This document shows, piece after piece, positions 9,215 to 17,173 of a DNA stretch of 64,000 nucleotides. Position numbers and translations under genes: made by a program. The stretch spans positions 124,001 to 188,000 of the forward strand of contig JAIOYF010000002.1 in NCBI GenBank assembly GCA_021741245.1, written 5' to 3'. Under the pieces are notes generated by a model. That model had not been told where the DNA came from. It saw nothing but the letters and a program-made list of their open reading frames with translations, and ran no database searches. Numbering within the stretch: the stretch's first letter is position 1; every line of letters starts with the position of its first letter. Source of the DNA: Paracoccaceae bacterium (lineage in GTDB: Bacteria > Pseudomonadota > Alphaproteobacteria > Rhodobacterales > Rhodobacteraceae).

Positions 9215-9592
9215 ATGACCGACCCCGCCGCGCCCAGCGCCTCTGCCCCGCTTCGTGTGCTGTTCTTGGGGGCCTCTACCCAAGGCTGGTATGCGGCAAG
9301 TGCAGCGGATCGGGCCAACCTGATCTTGCCCCGCCTGAAAGAGGTTTGCGCCGGGTGGTCAGACCTTGGCGCGCAACTGATCACCACGCTGGACGATGAT
9401 CTTTTGAAGGTGGGGGAACCTGTTGACGGCGACCACACTTGGTATCTGGTGTATCAGGTGCCTGATCTGCAGACGGTCTCGGATATGCTGCACGGGTTTC
9501 GGGTCGAAAAGAACGGCGCGCGGCTGGATCGCTGGTTCCGGCTGGAGGCAAAGATCTGCCGCCCCTTCTTTCCGATCGAGGCGCTTGGCTAG
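9215..9592 (+). CDS. small conserved-looking protein of unknown function in catabolic operon
   Basis: A 125-residue soluble protein with no signal peptide or membrane segment. The start is chosen at an ATG with AGGAG nine bases upstream; a longer in-frame start at 9152 has no such site. The protein has an N-terminal strand (LRVLFLGAST), a central HTWYLVYQVPDLQTVSDMLHGFR and an ending LDRWFRLEAKICRPFFPIE, a pattern suggesting a small alpha/beta ferredoxin-like fold. I do not recognise the family. It lies 109 bases behind the ring-cleavage dioxygenase on the same strand, and its stop overlaps the convergent aspartate-dehydrogenase-like gene by four bases. Confidence 0.65.
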   Translation: MTDPAAPSASAPLRVLFLGASTQGWYAASAADRANLILPRLKEVCAGWSDLGAQLITTLDDDLLKVGEPVDGDHTWYLVYQVPDLQTVSDMLHGFRVEKNGARLDRWFRLEAKICRPFFPIEALG

Positions 9593-10260
9593 CGATAAGT
9601 CAGCCAAGCCTCGCGTCGCTCCAGTGCGGCGATGATCGCGGCGGCCACAGGGTGTACAGCTGGTGTACCAAAGGTGACCGTTGTGCAGATCAGACCATTT
9701 GGCGTTTCAAACCGGGCCTCGATGCGATGTGCGCCGCCTTCGGGGGCCGAGGTCAGGGTGATCCATGTGGCGTCAATGCCGGGACCGCAAAGCGCGGCGG
9801 CGGTGGCCGTGTTCAGATGATCTGGAAATCGCTGTGCCGCCTGCGCCAGCGGTCCGTCGAACAAGAGGCCCGACGCCGGGCCAAGGCCGGGTGCCGATTG
9901 CGCAATATGCAGCCGCGCCGTTTGCGATGCGGGCAAAAGATCAGGGCCGGCGATCCACCCTGTAAACAGCCGGAGGGCGTGACCAGAGGCTTGTGCCGTT
10001 GCGTGCATCACCCCGCGGAATTCGGGGTCGATCAAGGCCGCGGCCCCCACCGTCCAAAGCGGGCCCTGCGCCAAAAGGCGGGGACCAAGTGCGCGCAATG
10101 CGCCCGGTCCGGCGGCATCAATGGCCAGATCTGCCTTGGGCCAATGGCTTTGCCCGCGTGCAATTACATCTTGCAAATCAAAGGTTTCGGACGCCTCGAT
10201 CCACTGGGCGACCGCGCGGCCTATGGCGCCTTGTCCGATCAGATTGACGGTTGTCACCAT
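9589..10260 (-). CDS. aspartate dehydrogenase-like (NadX/DUF108) oxidoreductase
   Basis: A 223-residue Rossmann-fold protein starting with the dinucleotide motif GQGAIG and a C-terminal aspartate-dehydrogenase-type domain (DHLNTATAAALCG, then TSAPEGGAHRIEARFETPNG, ending in HPVAAAIIAAL). The family oxidises L-aspartate to iminoaspartate or acts on related amino acids. It is shorter than typical members (about 260 residues) in the middle of the Rossmann part. It lies 58 bases behind the ABC substrate-binding gene and is the last gene of the minus-strand operon, so it may process an amino-group-containing substrate brought in by that transporter. Confidence 0.68.
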   Translation of the reverse strand: MVTTVNLIGQGAIGRAVAQWIEASETFDLQDVIARGQSHWPKADLAIDAAGPGALRALGPRLLAQGPLWTVGAAALIDPEFRGVMHATAQASGHALRLFTGWIAGPDLLPASQTARLHIAQSAPGLGPASGLLFDGPLAQAAQRFPDHLNTATAAALCGPGIDATWITLTSAPEGGAHRIEARFETPNGLICTTVTFGTPAVHPVAAAIIAALERREAWLTYR

Positions 10261-10318
10261 CCCTTTGCCCCTGTGGTCCGGCCACGGATGGCCGGACGCA
10301 TGATCCTGCGACTGTCGA

Positions 10319-11581
10319 TCAGTTTACCGATGCCAGAAAGGCACCGATTTCTTCCAGCGGGATATAGCGGGTCTCACTGATCGCGCCATCGGCGCCAAAG
10401 ACCCACTCCACGGCCGGGGCCGAGACATCGCCATTGGCATCAAACGCCACGGCACCTGTGCCACCTTGGAACGACACGGACTTGCCTTCGGACAACAAGG
10501 CGATGGCCTTCTTGAAGCCCTCGACATCCCCGCCGACCTTTTCCCCGGCAGGGTCCGTCACCATCGGCACTTTTGCCGCGATTTCAGCGCCCGTCGCATC
10601 TTTGCCTGCCGCGTGATAGGCCAAAAGCGCAACGGCGGTTGCATCAAAGCTGTTGGGCAGGCCGGGACCAGCAGGTGCGCTGCCGAAATGTGCGGTATAG
10701 CTGTCGATGAACGCAGTGGCAGACTCGGTCCGTGGGGCAGAGGTATCAGTCCCAATGAAATCAGCCAGATACTGCAGACCAACCGCATCGCGGAACTCAT
10801 CCGACTTCAGCGAATTGGTGCCGATCATCTTGGTCGTGCCGCCCAGCGAAATCCATTCCCGCACCACGGAAATGCCCTCTTTGGGATAGAGCGCGAGGTA
10901 AAGGGCCTCGGGTTGATTTCCCAGCGCTTCGGTCACTTCGGCACGATAGCTGGGCTGGCCGTCGGTGATGGCAATCTGTCCCGCAACTTCGATCCCGGCG
11001 GCCTCAAACGCAGCAGTGGCAAGCTTGCCGATATCCTGACCCCAGTCATCATTCTTATAAAGCACAGTGATCTTTTTCATCCCCGCATCCTTGGCCAGCA
11101 TCGCCGCGACCGCCGCTTGGACGTTCGATGTTGCAAAGGTGCGGAACCACAAACCCTTTGTCGTGCCCTCGGCCGCGATGTCGGTCAGCCGGGTTGATGA
11201 GGAGCAGCACGAGATTTGCATGACGCCGGCAGGGGCGGTGACCGACGTCAGGATCGGGATTGTGACTCCCGAAGACACAGCCCCGATCAGCAATTGCACT
11301 TTGTCCAGATCAACAAGCGCCTTTGCGGCATCCACGCCCACCTTTGGGTCGGTCTGGCTGTCGCGAAGGATCGGGTCGATCTTGCAGCCGTTGACGCCAC
11401 CGGCCTCATTCATCATCTCGGCCACCCAAAGGGCGGTTTCCGCAATCGGCTTGCCCCAGTCGACCGAGGTGGGAAGAACGACCCCCACCTTGACCGAACA
11501 ATCCTGTGCGGCGGCCGTTCCGGCCTGCGCCATGATGGCAAGCGCTGCCAGTGTAGCAAAACGTGTCATGTTTTTCTTCAT
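10319..11581 (-). CDS. branched-chain amino acid-type ABC transporter substrate-binding protein
   Basis: A 420-residue periplasmic binding protein of the LivJ/LivK type (type I periplasmic fold). It starts with a Sec signal peptide (MKKNMTRFATLAALAIMAQAGTAAAQ). The start is fixed by AAGGAGG just upstream and by the signal peptide. Typical blocks are KVGVVLPTSVDWGKPIAETALWV, the disulfide-type Cys in GVNGCKIDPILRDSQ, and KKITVLYKNDDWGQDIG. It follows both permease genes by only two bases, so the five transporter genes form one unit. Liv-type systems often carry aromatic acids, urea or amides, so the ligand need not be an amino acid. Confidence 0.9.
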   Translation of the reverse strand: MKKNMTRFATLAALAIMAQAGTAAAQDCSVKVGVVLPTSVDWGKPIAETALWVAEMMNEAGGVNGCKIDPILRDSQTDPKVGVDAAKALVDLDKVQLLIGAVSSGVTIPILTSVTAPAGVMQISCCSSSTRLTDIAAEGTTKGLWFRTFATSNVQAAVAAMLAKDAGMKKITVLYKNDDWGQDIGKLATAAFEAAGIEVAGQIAITDGQPSYRAEVTEALGNQPEALYLALYPKEGISVVREWISLGGTTKMIGTNSLKSDEFRDAVGLQYLADFIGTDTSAPRTESATAFIDSYTAHFGSAPAGPGLPNSFDATAVALLAYHAAGKDATGAEIAAKVPMVTDPAGEKVGGDVEGFKKAIALLSEGKSVSFQGGTGAVAFDANGDVSAPAVEWVFGADGAISETRYIPLEEIGAFLASVN

Positions 11582-11583
11582 GG

Positions 11584-12570
11584 TCAGATAACCTCCTTGT
11601 TGATGATGACAGAGCCTTTCTTGGCCCCTTTTTGGTAAATGGTCTTTGTCACACGCTCTGGCAGCAGGCCTTGCGGACGCCACATCAGCATACCGACGAT
11701 CACGACGCCGATCAGGATGTATTGAATCGAGCCCGTGTAAAGTTGCATTGCATCGGGGGCAAAGCGCGAAAGGGCAAATCCACTTAATGTCCACGCCCCC
11801 CAGATCAAAAAAGCGCCAAGGATAGCACCGCGATTGTTCCCGGCACCGCCGACGATCAGCATGGCCCAGATCTGAAAGGTCAGGATGGGGGCAAGGTCTT
11901 GCGGGCTGACAAAGGCATAAAAGCTGACGTAAAGCCCCCCGGCGGCGCCCATGATCATGGAACCGATCACAAATGACTCCAACCGCAGGCGGGTCGGGTT
12001 TTTGCCCACCGACCGCGCGCTGACCTCATCCTCACGGATGGCGCGCAGGACACGGCCATAGGGCGAGTTGACCAGCCGCTCAAGCCCCAGATAGACCGCC
12101 AGAAGCACCGCAAGGACCAGCCCCAAAAAGAACAGGCCATAGAGGAACGTATCGCCAATCGCGGCCTCCAACGGGCGGGGAAATCCGCGCAGCCCCCGCG
12201 CGCCACCCGTCAGCCAATCGGCGTTGCGGGTCACATTCTCAAACGCCACCGCCACGCCAAAGGTCGCAATGGCAAGATAATCATGGCGCAGTCGCAGCGT
12301 GAGCAGGCCGACGATCCACGCAACCACTCCGGCGATCAGGATCCCCCCGCCCAATGCCACCACATAGGGCAGTGCAAAGCCACCAAACTGCCCCGGTTCG
12401 GGCGGCCCCCCCAACAGCATCGTGCCATAGGCCCCGGCCCCGAAAAAGGCGACAACCCCGCCATTGAACAACCCGGTATGGCCCCATTGCAGGTTCAGGC
12501 CCAGCACTGCAATCGCCAGAATGCCCGCCATGGTGGCAAAGAACGCCAGATATGAGATCAGGCCAATCAT
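11584..12570 (-). CDS. LivM-type ABC transporter permease
   Basis: A 328-residue inner-membrane permease of the LivM kind with about nine hydrophobic segments. Family marks are GHTGLFNGGVVAFFGAGAY near residues 31-50, LTLRLRHDYLAIATFGVA, and SPYGRVLRAIREDEVSARSVGKNP, the loop that contacts the ATPase. The gene overlaps the LivH gene upstream by four bases (ATGA) and is followed after two bases by the binding-protein gene. The C-terminal tail after RPQGLLPERV is somewhat extended and charged. Confidence 0.9.
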   Translation of the reverse strand: MIGLISYLAFFATMAGILAIAVLGLNLQWGHTGLFNGGVVAFFGAGAYGTMLLGGPPEPGQFGGFALPYVVALGGGILIAGVVAWIVGLLTLRLRHDYLAIATFGVAVAFENVTRNADWLTGGARGLRGFPRPLEAAIGDTFLYGLFFLGLVLAVLLAVYLGLERLVNSPYGRVLRAIREDEVSARSVGKNPTRLRLESFVIGSMIMGAAGGLYVSFYAFVSPQDLAPILTFQIWAMLIVGGAGNNRGAILGAFLIWGAWTLSGFALSRFAPDAMQLYTGSIQYILIGVVIVGMLMWRPQGLLPERVTKTIYQKGAKKGSVIINKEVI

Positions 12571-13481
12571 CCTTGGTCTTCCCCAAACAGGCCATGCGGG
12601 CGCAGCATCAGAACAAACAGGATGATCAAGAAAGGCATGGCCGGGATATAGCCCGATGGCAGCACCATCAGCGCAAGGCCCGAGGCTATGCCGACGATAA
12701 AGCCCCCCAGCACCGCGCCATAGACGCTGCCGATGCCCCCGACGATGGTGGCTGCAAAGACAGGCAGCACAAAGTTGTGGCCCATGGCGGGTGACAGATG
12801 GTTGGTCAGGGCATAAAACACCCCGGCCGCAGCCGAAAGCGCCCCCCCGATCAGCCAGACACTGGTGACAATCACCGAAAGCCGCACGCCGGAAACCTGC
12901 GCCAGCACGGGGTTTTCGGCAACCGCACGCAGCGCGAAACCAAAGGTGGTGCGGGTCAAGACCAGATGCAGCCCCCCCATCAACACCAGCGCCGCGAGCA
13001 GCACAAAGACCTGATCAGGCTTGATCAACAAAAGCGGATCACGGCTGACCACAATCGCGAAAGCAATGTCGTTGGAATAAAGCTGCGCCTTTTGGCCAAA
13101 GATCAGTGTGATCACATTGCGCAAGATCAGCGCCACCCCGAAGGAGGCAAAGACCATCGACAAAGCATCCGCCTTGGCGCGGATACGCTTGAACACAAGC
13201 GCGTCGATCACGACAGCCGAGGCCCCGGCGACCACCATCGCCAAAAGCACAGACAAGGCCAAAGTGCCGGTCAGCGTCAGTGCGCCGATCTTGCCGCTCA
13301 GTGCCGGAAACAGCACGGCCAAGAGCTTGTCAAAGACCAACGCGGTGTAGGCCCCGATCCCCAAAAGCTCGGCATAGGAAAAATTGGCAAAGCGCAGCAT
13401 GTGCATGATCAGCGTAAGCCCGATCGCGCCCAGCGAAATGATGGAGCCTGTCAGCACACCATCGACAAGGTTCTGGATCAT
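12567..13481 (-). CDS. LivH-type ABC transporter permease
   Basis: A 304-residue inner-membrane permease paired with the LivM-type protein. It begins QNLVDGVLTGSIISLGAIGLTLIMHMLRFANFSYAELL, the usual LivH N-terminus, and has the EAA-like loop RTTFGFALRAVAENPVLAQVSGV. The end GSVYGAVLGGFIVGIASGLALMVLPSGY is also characteristic. It overlaps its neighbours on both sides by four bases, which indicates translational coupling inside the transporter operon. Confidence 0.9.
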   Translation of the reverse strand: MIQNLVDGVLTGSIISLGAIGLTLIMHMLRFANFSYAELLGIGAYTALVFDKLLAVLFPALSGKIGALTLTGTLALSVLLAMVVAGASAVVIDALVFKRIRAKADALSMVFASFGVALILRNVITLIFGQKAQLYSNDIAFAIVVSRDPLLLIKPDQVFVLLAALVLMGGLHLVLTRTTFGFALRAVAENPVLAQVSGVRLSVIVTSVWLIGGALSAAAGVFYALTNHLSPAMGHNFVLPVFAATIVGGIGSVYGAVLGGFIVGIASGLALMVLPSGYIPAMPFLIILFVLMLRPHGLFGEDQG

Positions 13482-14203
13482 GCCGCACCCACCCGCCGGC
13501 CGCCCAGATAGATCGCGGCAACCTCTGGATCGCTCAGAATCTGGTCGGCGGGGCCATCCAGTCGGTTGCGACCTTCGGCAAGAATATAGCAGTGATCCGC
13601 AACCCGCAGCGCCTGTTTCACATTCTGCTCGACGAGCAGGATAGAAACCCCGGTGGCGGTCAGGCTGCGGGTCAGGTCCAGCACCTCTGCCGCGATCTTG
13701 GGGGACAAACCTGCCGAGGGTTCGTCCATCAGCATGACCGTTGGCCGCGTGGCCAAGGCCATGGCGACCGCCAGCATCTGCCGCTGGCCACCAGACAACG
13801 CGCCCGCCCGGTCATCAAGCTTTTCCGCCAAGGGGGGAAAGGTATCCAGCAGTTCACGCAGGCGCGCGGCGCGGTCAGGCAGGCGGCGCAGCACAAGGGC
13901 AAGGTTCTGGGCAATGGTCAGCGTGCGAAAGATGTTGTCGGTTTGCGGCACATAGGCAAGGCCAAGGGGCGCCATCTCATCCGGGCGAATGCCCGTGATG
14001 TCACGGCCATTCAAGACCACCCGCCCCGCGCTGATTGGAACAATGCCCGCAATGGCCTTGATCAGCGTTGATTTGCCGGCCCCATTGGGCCCGATGATGG
14101 TGGTCAGGCTGCCTTGCTTCAGTGTCAGGTTCACCTGTCGCAAGATCGGCAGGTCCCGGACATAGCCCGCCTCCAGCCCCTCGATCTGCAAGACGGCGCT
14201 CAT
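13478..14203 (-). CDS. LivF-type ABC transporter ATP-binding protein
   Basis: A 241-residue ATPase of the LivF type. It has Walker A GPNGAGKS, the Q-loop in YVPQTDNIF, signature LSGGQRQ, Walker B VMLMDEPSAGLSP and the switch His in LLVEQNV context (Gln-type variant typical of LivF proteins). It acts at the cytoplasmic face of the LivH/LivM pair. It overlaps both flanking genes by four bases. Confidence 0.92.
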   Translation of the reverse strand: MSAVLQIEGLEAGYVRDLPILRQVNLTLKQGSLTTIIGPNGAGKSTLIKAIAGIVPISAGRVVLNGRDITGIRPDEMAPLGLAYVPQTDNIFRTLTIAQNLALVLRRLPDRAARLRELLDTFPPLAEKLDDRAGALSGGQRQMLAVAMALATRPTVMLMDEPSAGLSPKIAAEVLDLTRSLTATGVSILLVEQNVKQALRVADHCYILAEGRNRLDGPADQILSDPEVAAIYLGGRRVGAA

Positions 14204-14970
14204 GCAGAGGCCCCCAGATAGGCGTCCAGCAGTAAGGGATTGACCCGCGCCTCATTGGCGGTGCCTTCAAACACGATGCGGCCTTCGGCAAGGGCGATCA
14301 CCGGATCGCAATGGCGCATCACAAAATCCATATCATGCTCGACAATGACAAAGGTGGTGCCTTTGCGGTTCAGCTCCTCGATCCGTTCAATCAAGATCCG
14401 CGTAAGTGACGGGTTCACCCCCGCCGCTGGTTCATCCAGCAAGATCACCTTTGGATCACCCATCAAGGCGCGGGCCAGCTCCAACAGCTTCATCTGCCCG
14501 CCCGAGATTTTGCCAGCCGGCTGATCGGCAAGCCCGGCCAAGGTCATGAACTCAAGAATTGCCATCGCCTTGTCCCGCAGGCGGCTCTCTTCCTCCTGCA
14601 AGGCGCGGCGACGAAACAGGGCGCCGATGATCGTCTCACCCACCTGTGCGGGCGGGGCAAGCATCACATTTTCCAGCACGGTCATGCGCCGGAACGGGCG
14701 CGGGATCTGAAACGTTCGGGCAAGACCCCTTGCAAACAGGGCCTCGGGGGGTAGGCCTGTAATCTCGGCACCTGCCAGAAAGACCTGCCCGGAACTGGGC
14801 CGCAACGCGCCCGCGATCATGTTGAACAGCGTGGTCTTGCCTGCTCCGTTGGGTCCGATCAGGCCCGTGATGCTGCCGGGTCGAATATTCAACGAAACCC
14901 CATCCACCGCCCGGAACGAGTGAAAATCGCGGGTCAGGCCAGAAGTGGACAGGATCGCGTCTGCGGTCAT
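14200..14970 (-). CDS. LivG-type ABC transporter ATP-binding protein
   Basis: A 256-residue ATPase of the LivG type, partner of the LivF-type protein. Visible motifs are Walker A GPNGAGKT, a Q-loop region ARTFQIPRPFRRMTVLENVM, signature ISGGQMK, Walker B VILLDEPAAGVNP and the switch histidine in FVIVEHDMDFVM. The C-terminal ARVNPLLLDAYLG is the usual LivG tail. It overlaps the aldo/keto reductase gene upstream by four bases, tying that enzyme to the transporter operon. Confidence 0.92.
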   Translation of the reverse strand: MTADAILSTSGLTRDFHSFRAVDGVSLNIRPGSITGLIGPNGAGKTTLFNMIAGALRPSSGQVFLAGAEITGLPPEALFARGLARTFQIPRPFRRMTVLENVMLAPPAQVGETIIGALFRRRALQEEESRLRDKAMAILEFMTLAGLADQPAGKISGGQMKLLELARALMGDPKVILLDEPAAGVNPSLTRILIERIEELNRKGTTFVIVEHDMDFVMRHCDPVIALAEGRIVFEGTANEARVNPLLLDAYLGASA

Positions 14971-16049
14971 GCGGATTTGGCCCCATGCACAGCGTCGTTG
15001 GGGTTGGTGTTAAGGTTGTATTTCATGATCCGGCCATGACGTCCCGCGCGGTCCCCCTCCAGCCCAAAGACGGGGCCGTTTGGCCCTGCCGATTGGTCAA
15101 GTATGGCGGCAATCGCCGCGCGGTCGGTATCGGTCAGCGCGAATTGGAAGATTTCCAGCGTCTTGGGCATATGGCGCGCATAGCGTGCGCCCACGATGGC
15201 CCCCGCGACCTGCGGCTGATCCAGAACCCAGCGGGTGGCAACGGCCGCCAAGGATACGCCATGCGCATCGCCAATGGATTTCAACGTGCGCAACAGGGCC
15301 TGAAACAGATCCCAAGCCCCGAATTCATCGATGATCAGGCGGTATTTGATCAACGATCGGTTCTCAAAGGCAAATCCGGGGTCTGGCTTGCCCAGCCAGC
15401 CATCGGTCAAGAACCCGCCTGCAAGCGTGCCATAGCACAGGATCTGCACATCCCGCGCATGACCCCATGCCGAAAATGCCCCCGCCGGGCGACGATCCAG
15501 CAGCGAATACTGGACCTGCGCAGACACCACATCATAGCCCGCGTCGATAAAGCGATCCATCACCGGGCTATCCCAGTTGGTTGTGCCCAGATTGGCGATC
15601 TTGCCTTTTTTCTGGCACTCCTTCAGCACTTCCAGCGCCGCAACCGGATCGCCAAGGGCCATATCCCACCAGAAAAACTGCACCAGCGGCAAACACTCAA
15701 CCTGCAAGCGGGCAAGGGATCGGTCGACGATGGCCTCGACCTCTTCAGGGCGCAAATCTGCAAGCCGCGTCAGATCAGGAACAAGCTTGGTATGCACGAC
15801 CACGCGATCTGCAACCTCGGCGCCGCGCCGGTTGCGCACATCCGCGATAAAGGTGCCGATCATCTCTTCGACGCCCTTGTAGATATCGGCGCAATCAAAG
15901 GTGGTGATGCCAGCGTCCAGAAACGCCTCCATATCGGCAATCGCATCTTCACGCCGAACCTCACCGTGATCACCCGCAAGCTGCCATCCGCCCTTGAGCA
16001 CGCGTGACATCCGGTGGCCGGGGCGCAGTTCGATGGTTTCCACGGTCAT
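14967..16049 (-). CDS. aldo/keto reductase with Phe at the usual catalytic His position
   Basis: A 360-residue protein of the aldo/keto reductase (TIM-barrel) superfamily. Of the catalytic tetrad, Asp52, Tyr57 (DCADIY) and Lys88 (VVHTKLVP) are present. The strand that usually carries the His reads PLVQFFWWDM (121-130), so Phe126 replaces it; the paralogue at 17174 has His there. The start at 16049 follows AAGGAAAG; an upstream in-frame start would overlap the previous gene more. It shares long blocks with the paralogue (DRR, LGYGTL-like, WLGKP, VATRWVL, GAR). It overlaps livG and the TIGR04076-like gene by four bases each. Confidence 0.85.
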   Translation of the reverse strand: MTVETIELRPGHRMSRVLKGGWQLAGDHGEVRREDAIADMEAFLDAGITTFDCADIYKGVEEMIGTFIADVRNRRGAEVADRVVVHTKLVPDLTRLADLRPEEVEAIVDRSLARLQVECLPLVQFFWWDMALGDPVAALEVLKECQKKGKIANLGTTNWDSPVMDRFIDAGYDVVSAQVQYSLLDRRPAGAFSAWGHARDVQILCYGTLAGGFLTDGWLGKPDPGFAFENRSLIKYRLIIDEFGAWDLFQALLRTLKSIGDAHGVSLAAVATRWVLDQPQVAGAIVGARYARHMPKTLEIFQFALTDTDRAAIAAILDQSAGPNGPVFGLEGDRAGRHGRIMKYNLNTNPNDAVHGAKSA

Positions 16050-16420
16050 TTGCTTTCCTTTTGCCAATAGGGCGTGGCGCGATCATCCGGCAGGCCTGTT
16101 GTCTCGGCATGGGTGAACCAGCGCTTTTGGGTGCGAAGGATGCGAAACCGACCGCCGCAATGGGGATCGGGGCAGGCGATTTCCGCATCGGTCGACATCC
16201 AGTCATGCGGGTTTGTTTCGCGCTGCTTTGCGGGAAGCAAAGGCAAAACGGCGGCCAGCGCATACATCGAAACCTTTTGGCCCCTGTCAAAGATCAGGCT
16301 TTCGCCGACCACCTGAAAGCTTTCACCCTCGATATGGCGACAGACCGGGGTGCGGCCATCCAGCACGGTTTCAACGCGCAGATCGTAAAGCCAAAATCCA
16401 TTCTCATCGCTGTTGGTCAC
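16046..16420 (-). CDS. TIGR04076-like small protein, first gene of the ABC/AKR operon
   Basis: A 124-residue protein. The pattern LYDLRVETVLDGRTPVCRHIEGESFQV, then a middle SMYALAAVLPLLPAKQRE and DAEIACPDPHCGGRFRI, recalls the TIGR04076 family, whose members pair a CPxxH-like N-terminal site with a C-terminal CPDP motif. The function of the family is unknown to me; the Cys/His content suggests metal binding. It is divergent from the GntR gene and overlaps the aldo/keto reductase by four bases, so it probably opens the eight-gene operon down to 9589. Confidence 0.62.
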   Translation of the reverse strand: MTNSDENGFWLYDLRVETVLDGRTPVCRHIEGESFQVVGESLIFDRGQKVSMYALAAVLPLLPAKQRETNPHDWMSTDAEIACPDPHCGGRFRILRTQKRWFTHAETTGLPDDRATPYWQKESK

Positions 16421-16461
16421 GGGGGTGTCTTTCCGGACTTGACCGAATCTGCTGTGATCTG

Positions 16462-16474
16462 TGATATTTTATCA
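16462..16474. promoter_or_regulatory. candidate GntR operator in divergent promoter region
   Basis: The 96-base gap between the divergent TIGR04076-like and GntR genes contains TGATATTTTATCA, a perfect inverted repeat (TGATA / TATCA) with a 3-base spacer. GntR/FadR-type regulators bind short inverted repeats like this, and its place between regulator and target operon fits autoregulation. Binding is inferred only. Confidence 0.45.
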
Positions 16475-16516
16475 AAGACGAATACCCATTCTGTCAATCC
16501 CAGACCTGTGACCTGT

Positions 16517-17170
16517 ATGACCGCACCCGTCATTGCCCGCCTTGATCCGGTAAAGCTGCGCGAAAATTCATACTTCGCGCTGCGCGATGCCTTTACCCGT
16601 GGGGCATTCGCGCCGGGCGACACGGTCAGCTTGCGGTCGCTTGCCGAACAACTGGGCGTCTCGATGACCCCGGTGCGCGAAGCGGTGCGTCGCCTGGTGG
16701 CCGAAGGGGCGTTGGTCGATACCCGATCGCGCACCTTGGTCGTGCCGCCCTTTGATGCCAAACGGGCGGCAGATCTGAAATCGGCGCGGCTGTCACTGGA
16801 GGCGCTGGTTCTGGATCAGGCGATGGATCAGATCACGCCCACGGATATCGATACGCTGGAGGCGATCTTGCTGCGCCCGAATGCCGGGCCGCCGGGGTTG
16901 CCGGATCTGCAGGCCAATTACGACTTCCACTTCTCGCTGTATCGCCACAGCGGGTCGCAGGTTCTGCTGCCGTTGATCGAGGCGCTGTGGCTGCAATATG
17001 GGGCCTATCTGAACCTGATCATCAAACAGCCCGAGGCGGCGATGATCGCCGAACATTCCTTGCATTTTGCCATCACAGAGGCCCTGCGCCGGGGTGACCG
17101 CGCGGCGGCACAGGCGGCGCTTGAGGCCGATATCTCCCGTTCCTTCCGTTTTCTTATTCCCGAAAGTTGA
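16517..17170 (+). CDS. GntR family transcriptional regulator (FadR/VanR-like, FCD domain)
   Basis: A 217-residue regulator with an N-terminal winged helix-turn-helix (FAPGDTVSLRSLAEQLGVSMTPVREAVRRLVAEGAL, residues about 36-70) and a C-terminal all-helical FCD effector domain with metal-ligand-type residues (D..FH in NYDFHFSLYRHSGS, and a later EHSLHFAITEAL). The frame is open upstream to 16004, but the start is placed at ATG 16517 from the family N-terminus. It is divergent from the minus-strand transporter operon and lies three bases before the AKR-RidA fusion, so it probably controls both. Confidence 0.9.
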   Translation: MTAPVIARLDPVKLRENSYFALRDAFTRGAFAPGDTVSLRSLAEQLGVSMTPVREAVRRLVAEGALVDTRSRTLVVPPFDAKRAADLKSARLSLEALVLDQAMDQITPTDIDTLEAILLRPNAGPPGLPDLQANYDFHFSLYRHSGSQVLLPLIEALWLQYGAYLNLIIKQPEAAMIAEHSLHFAITEALRRGDRAAAQAALEADISRSFRFLIPES

Positions 17171-17173
17171 CCC

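Noticed and set aside
16004-16516. 171-codon extension in front of the GntR protein
   Set aside because: It is antisense to the TIGR04076-like gene and has no GntR-like content.
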